Assembly: GCF_003286085.1 (NCBI RefSeq)
Contig: NW_020825329.1
Span: 310,001-374,000 of the forward strand
Direction: 5' to 3'
DNA: 64,000 bases
From: Drosophila persimilis
Lineage: Eukaryota; Arthropoda; Insecta; Diptera; Drosophilidae
The translations under genes were made by a program, and so were the position numbers. Below the pieces are notes generated by a model. That model was not told where the DNA came from. It did no database searches and worked only from the letters and a program-made list of their open reading frames with translations. Below are positions 14,601 through 26,600 of this stretch, piece after piece (the first letter of the stretch is position 1; every line of letters begins with the position of its first letter).

Positions 14601-17600
14601 GCCAAGTTTCCTCTGCTTTTGACTAAGCGCTCGCAATTCGTGCGAAGCTATATTCATCATCTGCACCATTCGAATTTTCATGTCGGCCCACGAGCACTTG
14701 TGAGCATCCTTCGACAGAGCGTGTGGATAGTGAAAGCTCAGGAGGTCTGCCGTCAGACAGTTCGATCATGTATGCGCTGTTTTAAATGCAAGCCTCGATT
14801 GCTGACGCAACTCATGGGGAATTTACCCGCAGATCGACTCCGTGCTCTCCGCCCATTTTCAATTTGCGGCGTTGATTTTTGTGGACCAGTGCACACGACA
14901 TTGAAAATTCGCGGAAGGCCCCCATACAAGTCATACATTGCGCTTTTTGTTTGTTTTGCGTCCAAGGCGGTTCACCTAGAAATAGTTTCCGATCTAACCA
15001 CTGATGGTTTTTTGTTGGCTTTTCAAAGGTTCGTCGGGCGCCGAGGATATCCCCAAGTCGTTCATTGCGACAACGGGACGAACTTCGTCGGAGCGAGCCG
15101 CCATCTCAGCGCTCTGCGGATCAGGCTCAAGGAGCAGGGAGACAAAATTCGCGACTTCGCGTCAAAAAACGGATGCGAATTTGCGTTCATACCGCCGCGA
15201 GCTCCTCACATGGGAGGGCTATGGGAGGCAGGTTTAAAAACTGCCAAGAGCCTACTCCTACGGGCGGTAACCTGACCGCCGAAGAGCTCGCCACAGTCCT
15301 CGTCGGCATCGAGGCCATAATGAACTCGAGGCCGCTGGGAGCCATCAGCCAAGATCCAAGCGACGGCGAGGCCCTAACACCCGGGCACCTGCTGACAGGC
15401 GGGTCGCTCATCGCCCCCCCATCACTGCGGACTCCGGACCAGGAGAGTCTCAGTTGCTTGCGGCGATGGCGACTTGTCTCGTCAGTCAGGCAAGCGTTTT
15501 GGCAGCGATGGTCCCGCGAATATGTCCTGGGGCTGCAGATTCGGGGCAATCTGCCGCCTCAGGAGTGGCTCGTGGGGAGGGTCATCGCCACGCACGCGAA
15601 ATAAGGACTAGCACTGGAGCGGTTTTTCGGTGGGCCATACACAAATTAGCGCCGCTCCCAATGTGTTGAAGCCGATGCAGGCGTTCAACGGGGCCGGTGT
15701 TGCGTGACCTTCCATCCATGGCGGCGATTATTAGTTATTGATCTTAATTATGAAGTCTAGTGTAAGTTAGGCTAGGGCAAAGCGGGAGCGCAATAAAAGC
15801 TCGCTCTCTCGCTCTTGACGAATTCGCCCCGCTTTGCCACCGTAGGTTAGCTAGAGTAAGAGATTTGAATTGTGAAGGAAATATAGTTGTTCGCTAACAT
15901 TGAAATAGATCGAGCGTATTAATTTTTCGCCCCGCCGAATAAATAATTTAAATTACAGCCACCCAAAGTTTTCGGTTAATTCATTAGAAAAACTCTTCTA
16001 ATTTTTCACTTTCTGCCGTCGTTTTTCTTCAAAACAAGTAATTGAAAAAAGCCATTTTTATTACTGTGACGCCCAGCACCAGGAAGACCAAGCGCCGGCG
16101 CATAAACACAACAAAACATTAGAAACACCGAGAAGAAACCCTGAAGACTAATTATACTAGAAACACCAAGACAAGCTATGAAGACTAAACTATAAGTATT
16201 AGTAGGATAAGTAGAACATAAGCGACAATACATGAAGACTTGCCACATAAGGACAAAAGAAATAAGTAGAAATAAGCAAACAATGAAGATACATAAAACC
16301 AACCACAGCTGATCACCACCAATGGGCCCGAAGCACAGCCAACCACTGTCCCACCCACAGCTGACCGCCCCAAGTGCGCCATAACCCAAGCACTAACGGG
16401 CACACTATCAGCCGATCCGTACAAACGCGGTAGGGACACATCAGCACAAAGCGCTAGGGACATGCCGTACGGATCAGCTGCTTTTCGGAAATAAAAAGGG
16501 CTCCGCCAGAGTGATCATCATCAGTTCGGCTCCGGACAGTGGAGAGGTAAGCATCAGTAGCAGCCACCAGCAGCCCCAGCGATCCTCCTATTCTACTCGG
16601 AGCGCATTTACCCTCCGCAACATTATTTCTCCTCGGAGCGCATTTACCCTCCGCAACATTCTTTCTCCTCGGAGCGCATTTACCCTCCGCAACATTATTT
16701 ATCCTCCGCAACATTATTTCTCCTCGGAGCGCATTTACCCTCCGCCACATTATTTCTCCTCGGATCGCATTTACCCTCCGCAACATTATTTCTACTCGGA
16801 GCGCATTTACCCTCCGCAACATTATTTCCCCTCGGAGCGCATTTACCCTCCGCAACATTATTTCTCCTCGCAGCGCATTTACCCTCCGCAACCTTATTTC
16901 TCCCCGGAGCGCATTTACACTCCGCAACATTATTTCTCCTCGGAGCGCATTTACCCTCGGCAACATTATTTCTCCTCGGAGCGCATTTACCCTACGCAAC
17001 ATTATTTCTCCTCGGAGCGTAGTTACCCTCCGCAACATTATTTCTCCTCGGAGCGCATTTACCCTCCGCAACATTATTTCCCCTCGGAGCGCATTTACCC
17101 TCCGCAACATTCTTCTCCTCGGAGCGCATTAGACCTCCGCGCCCTCAACCGACACCGACCAGAAGACTACGTGGACCCGCACGCAACCATCCGCCACGTG
17201 CGGCCCACCCGAAGGACGACCCCGGCAGCCGACCCCGGCAGCCGACCCCGAAGGAAGAGCCAGAAGAAAAAAACCCGCGCACCTACCCAAACTTTGTACC
17301 TTTTTAAGAACAATAAAAATAACTCCACCTCTTTTATTACCGCTCAAGCCCCGCCTTATTCTTGAACCACGAGACTCTCTTTCAGCTACCACACCCAGAG
17401 ATCAAACAAATTTCTGTGGAACCCGGCGCGACGAGCATACCCCGGCCGAAGCGCCGTCACATTACGTTGTATATTTTCTAAGCAACTGACATCAAATTTG
17501 TAATCAACGAACCCAAAGGCCACCGAATGACGAGTTTCAAACAAATACGATCAATTTTTCAAATGAGCTTCCATATGTTTTGACCATATTGGTTTTGAGT

Positions 17601-20600
17601 TTAAGAAAAAAGCCTGACGTGATGTAGCAAATCTGACCTTGGATTTGTGTTCAGGGCCTGGTCTGGTCAGCCGCGCATGACAATTTTTTTGGTGGGCTGT
17701 CTAATTGTCACCCTTCTTCTTTTTGAACTCAGTGAAAATTGTGAGTTTTTTAAAGTGAGATTTCATCGCGACAAACTTATTTTTGAGCAAGGCGGTTCCA
17801 GCCATTTCACATTGCTAAATTAAGTTCTTAAACGAAGTTATTAACTGAACGAATACTTTTATAAAACAAGCTGCAAAGAAAAATCTTTAAACATGTAGTA
17901 CACGGTACTACGCCGTCTAGAAGCTCAACAATATTGTGTGCATATGTGTCTTTATAATATAATATTTTTTAATCAATAAAGAAATTTCGGGGAAAATACC
18001 TAATATATTGTCGTAAAGTAAAGTAAAAGTTATAAAACAGCCCAAGCATTAGGTGGGTTGGAAAACAGGATCATTTTTTAAATTAAGTATTGATAACAAT
18101 GAATGCACCTAATACAAGATACAACAAAAAGAATGCAAAACAGGTTCTTTCAGTTATTTCAATATTCATTACTTGTTCGCATGTTCCACCGTGCTTGGAG
18201 ATCTCAATACAAGAGCACCTGCCCGCTTTTAACGCTGTTTCTTCCTCGCTATCAGATAAAGATCATATGATAATTCTTGGTGACGTCTACTTGCCAGGAA
18301 CTGTTCAGTCTTCCGTAAACGAGTCTAATAACCTAGGACCCATGTCACGACATGACTTTTTTGACGGCTTGCTTAGCCTGTCTCAAGTCAACCGTGTGAA
18401 AAATTCCTTGGATCGATTGCTTGATCTGTGCTTTGTTCCGGATCCGACCCCAGTGTTGTGACCGGGGCGCTTCCACTCACTATACCTGAAGACGCCTACC
18501 ATCCTACTGTCGAAGTGTCACTAGATGTAGGACCAAGTGTATTGGATCGGAGGAGTAGGCTGTCTCAATGTGTCCGATAAAGCCGAGTTTGCGAAACTTT
18601 AAAACCACATTAGGGATTTTGATTGGTCCGCCTTGTATATGTGCACTGTTATGTTAGTAAAAGGCACAAGCAATTTTTGCACTTGACACATTTTTTCACT
18701 CACATCATTTTTGGGTCCCCCTTTCTTGTCCGATTAGATCTTGGAAACCGCCCTAGTTTACCAAAGAGTCATCCAAACCAAATAGTCTAACAAACTTAAA
18801 ATCATAACTTCATAACAAATTTCAAGAAGTTGGTTCTCCTACTTTTTTCTCTCGTAACAGTTTGCTCAAACTTTTCATTTCTTAATGCTCAATGCTATAA
18901 GAACTATCTATACCGATGCAGGATACGTTTTTCACAGGATACACACCTATCCTCGCTATCATTTCTCAATACGTCGGCAAATCGTCAAGCAATCGCCGAT
19001 CTTTCATCCAATTTTTCGAAACCACCAATTCTCAGGAAAGCTACTCTGGTCAGCCGTACCCCTACGATTTACCGTGGTCAAACGGTATTTTCAGTGCCTT
19101 GCTTAGTAAAAGCTTGCTGCTTCATGATATTCGACTAGTTAAGTCATTGTTTTCCCCAGGTCCGTTCTGTGTGGACCCATTCTTAAATTATTCACCCTGT
19201 CCATTGATTCTTCATGCTTCCCCCTGATCAGAAAGAAATCGTTTATAAATCCTTTCCATAAGAAAGGTAGCAAGTCTGATGCAAAGAACTATATCTAAGT
19301 TATCCGTTTGCTGTTTGCGTTTGCTCTGTTTGCTGAGTTAGCACTCAAGCTTTCTTTAAATTTATGTTGTTATTTTTCCATTATAGTTTAACTGTGTTGT
19401 TAAAATTTAAAAAATAAATAAGTAATTTTCCTCCAATGATCAAAATTTATTGTCTCATTCTACAGATTATAAATTATTCAAAAATTTTATAAACTATTTA
19501 TATTTTGACGATATTTCAAATTTTCCATTATTTATTCTTTTCTCCGATAGATTGAACGATTCCGTTTTATGACTAACTTAAAGGTCCTTAATTTGGAAGG
19601 CAACCCAGTTGCTAAGAGGACTGATTTCTGTTTATTGCTATATGTAATTGCTATATTACCAAAACTGAACTACTATGAATACACTTTCATAAAGAACGAA
19701 TTACGTGAAGAAGCTTGTGCTTTGTTCTAGTAAGTTTAAAAATATATACAGCAATGCTCCGATTTTCGCTATCTTTTTCGATTCAAATTTTAACAAACAT
19801 TTTTACGAATTAATATTTGTGTGCTCTTGTTTTCGCCACTTTTTACTATCCCAAATTGTTTTGGAACAATTGAAATATATTGGTTAAAAGGAAGACAAGA
19901 AAAGAAACGGGGATTAAAAGACAGACGACATATGTAACCCATGCACATTAAAGTGTCCCTTATATGGGGGAAATTTTTTTTTTCGAATTTAATCGCGCAT
20001 ACCCTCTTATTTTTTTATTATTATTTTTTTTTTAATCTTATTATTTGAAAATTTCGTCATTAACCCATGCCGAATCACACTCAAAGTTTTACATATGTAC
20101 GTGAAAGGCTTTTGAGATATTTTACTTAGTAACCGATTTTTCATATAACTATACTATACTATTTATTGGAAATATTTCCTTTTTAAAGTTTCCTTTTTAC
20201 AATCCGAATACATGATTCTATGTTCCTGAACGCAACGTAACAAAAACTGTTTTTGTTCTTCATCCACTGTTAGACGCTCGTGAAAGTGTTGCACCAATTT
20301 CACAGCTCTTTCGGCTGTATCATTTACTGCCTTAAGTAATGAAAGACTCTTCTTGCTTTTTAAGTAAGATGGGTTAATGTTCCATAATGAAGGGCACAGA
20401 CTCAAAAAACTGTCATCAATTTTAAGGCGATCAAATGAGGACATCATTTTTTTTTTATACCCGATACTCAAAATGAGTAACGTGTGTAACGTCCAGAAGG
20501 AATCGTTTCCGACCCCATAAAGTATATATATTCTTGATCAGCATCAACAGCCGAGTCGATTGAGCCATGTCTGTCTGTCCGTCTGTCCGTCCCTATTAGC

Positions 20601-23600
20601 GCCTAGTGCTCAAAGACTATAAAAGCTAGAGCAACGACGTTTTATATCCGCACTTCTGTGATATGTCACTGCTACAAGAATATTTCAAAACTTTGCCCCG
20701 CCGACTTCCGCCCCCACAAAAGGCGAAAATCTGTGGCATCCACAATTTCGACGATACGAGAAAACTAAAAACGCAGAATCGTAAAAGATGACTATATCTT
20801 CCAGAGTGCAAAATCTGAACCAGATCGTATAATTATTATTAACACACAGGTTTCATGGTCGGCTTTGCCAAATGCAAAATATGAGTTCCAGGATCTCAGA
20901 ACCTATAAGAGCCAGAGCAACCAAATTTGGTATCCACACTCCTGTGATATCGGACCTTGACGGTTTTGTGTCAAAATTTCGCCACACCCCCTTCCGCCCC
21001 CGCAAAGGACGAAAATCTGAGGCAACCACAAATCTCAGAGACTATTAAGGCTAGAGTAACCAAATTTGGTATCCGCACTCCTGTTAGATCTCACTATAAA
21101 ACGTATATCTCAAAATTTCGCCCTACCCCCTTCCGCCCACACAAAGGACGAAAATCTTTTGCATCCACAATATTGCAGAATCGAGAAAACCAAAAACGCA
21201 GAATCATAGATAACGACCATATCTATCAGATTGCTGAATCTGGATCAGATCAGATAATTTTTATAGCTCGACGACACGCTCAGACTGATTTTCTGTCTTT
21301 CTCGCACGCACTCTTTGTCGTGTCGTTCAATATTAGCGGCGTCTGCCGGAGGAGAGAAATACTGACTAAGTATCGGGTATAAATGTAGAGTTGCGGCGTC
21401 CGCAGCAACTCACAACGTTCCCCCTCGTTATAGATATAAAATCGTCCATATGTTTGTCTAAAATGGAAGAAAAACAAGAAATTTCATATTTGAGTTAATA
21501 CTTGAAGTTTCTAAAATTACTTACCAAATAGTGCACCGTTAAGATCTTCCATCGATGGTACATATCGTTTTTCTAAGCTGGTTCTATTTTGTTACATACA
21601 ATTTGTGACCTTTCTTTCCTTTACATCAAATGTAACGTCATTTCATCATGTAGATAAAATAAATGATGACAACACGTCTTTAAAGCTGATTTTGATATAG
21701 CTTCATCAATAGTTTCATATTCGTTCAAAGATTTTAAAAAACATAAATCCTGATACGGTGCTTTTATAGCCGAGGAACTTTCAAGCTATGGTTTCACATA
21801 GGTAGACTCTATGAACAATTTCCATTGCTTCGGAATGGACAATATCAAACAAATTGTCCAAAGTTTGAACAAAATTCTCTCGACGGGATCTCTGATACTT
21901 TTTTAGCATCTTTTGAAGGTCTCTCCAAGGTCACCAAGATTTTGTGCTTTTCCCAAAAGATAATGCATTCGCGAAGCCAGATTAGCACTTTAATTTGTTG
22001 TCATTTTTACTTCACGCGTATTGTAAAATAGAACCTTAAGCACTTGGCGATTCGACGGAATCAACAATTTGTTGATTTATATCACCAACTAAAAAATATT
22101 CGGTTTGGAGCTGCGTAACACTTGAGTACTTTTAAAAGTATTATATTGTATTTTATTACTTGGTAAACGCTTTGCCGCCAAAAACACAAAAGTAACGGGG
22201 TCTGCCATATGTTTAATAAACAGTGAAATTTAACCTTTTTGTTATATATGTATATAATATATATTTAAAACATATACTTTTAAATGTATATAGATGTTTT
22301 ATATATTATATTTAGTCAAACAAGGAATACAAATTAAATTTGACGCCAGTAACAAACAGGTTGCCACAAACCCAAATGTATAATGTATGCGTGGCACGCA
22401 TAACACGATTCGGCACGGTTTAATGAAATTTAAAAAAGCCAAAATAATTTTTTTGTTATAAACATCAGATCAGCAAACATCTTAATAGCTGTTTTCCCGC
22501 AAAATTTTGTGCCATATGAAATTATATTTTTAGATTATCGTAGTCTTTACATATGGCACAAAATGTTGGCGAAAAACAGCTATGAAGATATTTGCTGATG
22601 TTTATAACACTATATATAGCAAAGGCTGCAATCCGAGAACGCAATTTTGAGATTTGACAGTCAATTCACAACTTTTGTGATTTGCAATAGCAGGAGAATG
22701 GCCTACACTCATAACCATTTCACAAAAATTTAATTATCCACTCAATGAGCTATCTACTTTTTAGTTTCCGCTTTTTCACCAAACTTTTCAGAGGTCTAAT
22801 ATCACTATGCAGCAGCATTTTTACTCAACGAACCAAACCACCTTTTCTTGATATATTTGGGGTTTTAAAATATTTAATAAACTATGGTTTTTCTGGGCAA
22901 ATTTTAGAATTTAAAAAAATATCGCAAAAAAGATCAATTTTGCATTTGAAAGCTTAATAATTCCTACACGGTAAGCAGAGGCTGCATTTATAAGTTTGTC
23001 ATACATGAAAAGTTCACTAAGATAAGCTACTTGAGACGTAAGAAACTTAAGTTATGTGAAAAAATAAGCACTACCTCTAATATAAAAAATTAATTTGTTA
23101 ACAAAATAATAACAGTGGGTTGAATGCCACGGATTTTGTTGCTAATAAAAATCGGAAATGACTAAGTAACGTCAGTCTCCGATACTAGATTTTCTTTAAT
23201 AAATTGAATACCACATATGCTTTAATTTAAACAGCCGAGAACTGCGCGAAGTAGAAGATAAACAAGAACAAGAGATACAATCACGCGAGTTAGAAGAACT
23301 GGAACAATCTGAAGCGAAACGGCTAGCTTCAAGTTTTGTTGAGCACTTGGATGGCCATCAACTTTTTGAGTCTTTATGGCGAGGTGACGAGGATGGACGT
23401 ATATTGATGCTTGTGGGACAACAAGCGGTAGAGCTTGCGGATGAATACGATAAAGATATATTTGAGCTCACTCAAGAAATTTATAAACTGGGATTGGAAC
23501 GATTTGGTGAGCGAGATGAAGAAATTCAAGATTTTTTAAACAATCTTAAGGAGGGTCAAGAAGAACTACAAATTATGGGACAAAAAGGGATCGAAGATTT

Positions 23601-26600
23601 TTTACAATTTAAAGAAACCATTTTTGAAGAAGCTCGTACTACACTACGACAGTTGGAGTATAACACAATGCATGGTGAAGACGAAGAATCTCCGGAAAAT
23701 CTAGTCCTTTCTGATATTGTCGATAAACTAAATATTCAATTTGAAGATGCTATGAATGATTTGTGGCAAACTTTGATGACACAAGAACTGTATTTGCATG
23801 AGGCTATCGAGGTAGCCCAATTTTCTAAGTGAAAACTTTGAATTTTAATAAATATTTTCAGGAATCAACAACAAACTTTCATCGCAAAATTGCGGAGCTT
23901 ATGTCAAAATTTGTGGAACAATCGCAGTCATTTTTTGTACAACTGCGAGAAATTTCTGTTCACTTTTCTGAAAATATGACGGAAATTGTGACACGTTTTA
24001 TTTCTACAAAATTGGCACTTCAGGACTTTGATGATGTACCAAGTGATTTGCGAATGTGTATGGAGGATCGTGACGCTATATTAAACTTAATAGCTGGTAT
24101 GAAGGATACACATACGTTGAGGATAGATGAACGAGAGGATAGAATTGCGACACGCAGTAAGGAATTTATAGATCAAATGATTGATAATCTAAATAGGTAA
24201 GCATTTTATTGTATTACATTTTATGCGATGTAATACAAATTTGGTGAAGCTAGGTTTTTAATACTGATGCTCACAGTTTGATAATGTAGTTTGTAATGTA
24301 TCCTCTTCCAGTAGTTCGCAGGAACTCCGAAAGTGGGGTCGGCTCGTCTTACTGGGGCGGACGTGAAGGTCGAGAAGAAGGGGAGGGTGTCTCTTTATTG
24401 ATGGCACATTTATTATATGCATTCTTTGTTCTTTAAGAGAAAAAAGGGAAAAATAAGGCGGTGACCATCTCCGTTTCCAGTAGCGGCTGCCGTATCTCCT
24501 CGATTAGCTAGCTGGGCTAGCTCTTCGATCAAGGAGAAGTCCGCTGGACTTTGCCTCTCCCGCGTAGAGTCGGCTTGAAGAAATCGTAGGATTTCCTCCA
24601 AGTCGCAGTCCGCCAGTAACTCATCCTGTCCTTCCCACACCATAGTTTGGGGGGTCGCCGCCATCTCTTGTTTCACCCTCCGTACGGTCATGGTGGGGTA
24701 CCCGCAGTCCGGCCCCGTTTTTTACTGCTCCTCAGTTTCGGTCAGCTCCGCTTGTTGAACCGGAGCGGCGTTTCCATCTTCTGTAGTCCAGGAGGGCCAT
24801 TCAGTGGGAGGGCCTTGCGCTGCTTTCGCGTGGGGCGCTTCGGCGTGTGTCGGCGTGGCCGCCGCTGGCTCTCCTGGAGGATTGGTGCGTCGGGGAGGAT
24901 CTGATGCGCGCGTCGCCGGCTGCGCTTCGGCGTGCGTCGACGTGGCCGCCGCTGGCTCGTCTGGAGGATTGGGGCATCGGGGAGGATCTGATGCGGGCGT
25001 CGGTGGTCGCGCTTCGGCGTGCTTGGCCTGGCTGGGGCGGCCGGTTCGGAGCGGTAGTCGATTGGTTCCGCGGCTTCTCGGAATGTCCTGAAGAACGCGT
25101 TGACATTCCGGCCGGGAGGGACGAAGACGTCTACGGACATCTGGTGGTTCTCCATTCTCCAGGTCTCCATTTCGGCTATGAAGTGCCGACCGTAGGGCTC
25201 CTCCTCTTCGCTCTCCCCGTCGTCGTAGTACGCGTTGTATGGTTTCGGTGTGTAACGCTCCAGTCCCCTCTCGGGCCGGTAAATGCCACGGCCGGTTCGG
25301 GGATCGCGGCGCTGGTGATAACCGGTATCTTCGAACTCCTGTTCGAATGATGATGACCCTGGCTCCGGGGAGCAGGGCGCGGCTCGTCGTTTAAGCCGCG
25401 GCGGCGCTTTAATCTATTTAATCTACCTTCTTAATTCTAGGGCCTTCCGGGGGGCGTGACGAAAGCTTACATTGTTTTGGTTCTTGTATTATAGAGTTTT
25501 ATCAAATCACCTTGCTCGCTCGGCGCTCGGAATCTGACGTATCTCGCGTATTTCTAACGTTATGCATTTCCCTCTGTTGACAGCGCGACTCACGGGAGTC
25601 GGTGTCAGCGGGCTTGCAATTCTGTAACCTAAGCTATAGTGAACGGATCCGTGGGACGATTATGAATGTTTGGGGCATGGGTTTATGAATGTGTGTAATG
25701 AGCGATGCATGAATCTCTTTATTTTTTTCTCTTTATTTTTCTCTCTTTTCCTTTTCCGAAGGCCTTGGGATTTAAGGCGGCGGTATAGCACCCAGATGAT
25801 GACGCAGAGAGGGATGGCGACGGCGAGGGTGAACAAATAGGAGGCGGCGCTCCTTATCGTCGCCGTCTGGCTCAGGTCGTCGATGTAGTTTGAATTTTGC
25901 AGGCTCAGCTCCCGTAGGAACGGCAAGCTTAGCTTTTCCTTGTGCGCCGTTACGTTTATTCGAGTCATCGCCGGTACCACCGCCTTTCTTTTGGAGTCGC
26001 CGTGGTGATTTACGTACCAGTTCCCGTTAAACGAGACTCGGTGGGAATACGTAATCAGGTACGATCCCGTGATTGCTTGGGTGGTCCCCGCATCATCCAC
26101 AACGGTGAACTTTGCGTCGTTGACGATGATGGTGCCGTGGTCTACCACGACGACCGGATCCAAGTGACCTCGCCCGGTCGCGCAGTGTGCGACGGACCTG
26201 GATAGCATCTGCTAAGCGCAGGTGGTCCCCTCGCGTCCTCTGCAAAACGTGGCGCCGATGATGGCTTCGCCATCCCAAATGTTGAGGGTTTGGGGCCTGC
26301 ACTCTGCCACGATGTTTCCCTCGCTGAAATTTAGTATTTTGTTGTGGTGTTGGACCGGGAAAATAAGCATTTTTCTACAGACCAACAGACCAGGTTGGGG
26401 AAACTTGATGAGAAAGTGGAGTAGGTCTGCGCTCTGAAATGCTAATGTTTGAAACTTCTAGTAACTCCACTAGGCTGATGTTAGCGAGGTGTTGCTCGCC
26501 CAATTCCTTAATGTCAGCGCCGTCCAGAAGGGCGGGGCTGATCACGTTGATCTTGGCCAGAGTTAAGGCTAGGATGAGGTCTTCCAGGGCGGAATTGTAC

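Larger units (their letters stand above)
8877..16008 (+). mobile_element. BEL/Pao LTR retrotransposon (element 1), complete ends, defective coding region
   Basis: Two LTRs (8877-9185 and 15698-16008, TGTTGCG...TTTTTCA) enclose gag, protease, RT, RNase H and integrase in the BEL/Pao order. A 5 bp target duplication CTTTC flanks the element at 8872-8876 and 16009-16013, the usual length for this superfamily. The primer-binding region after the 5' LTR reads TGGCGCCCCCGGGTGG. The coding region has several frameshifts, an in-frame stop, an internal deletion and a 740 bp DNA-transposon insertion, so it cannot be autonomous. The LTRs differ at about seven to eight aligned positions plus an internal inversion, pointing to a moderately old insertion in DRC3 intron 2. 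Confidence 0.93.
16065..17461 (+). mobile_element. Solo LTR of a Gypsy-type retrotransposon, 1.4 kb, with internal minisatellite
   Basis: The segment starts TGTGACGCC and ends GCCGTCACA, so the ends form short inverted repeats, and it is flanked by a 4 bp duplication TTAC (16061-16064 and 17462-17465), the Gypsy-superfamily length. Inside are a TATA-like ATAAAAAGGG at 16491-16500, a possible initiator near 16515, and an AATAAA at 17312-17317 in the right order for U3-R-U5 on the + strand. No internal element sequence is present. Its length is in the range of Osvaldo/Ulysses-type LTRs, but I cannot assign a family. Confidence 0.75.

Noticed and set aside
15187-15549. 120-residue minus-strand ORF.
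   Set aside because: It is the shadow of the BEL integrase C-terminal coding region.
16511-17365. A 284-residue repeat protein gene.
   Set aside because: The frame is explained by a 36 bp minisatellite inside a solo LTR, and both strands are open equally.
22200-22330. AT-rich ATATAT tract as a matrix or origin element.
   Set aside because: Low-complexity intron sequence; nothing beyond composition supports a function.
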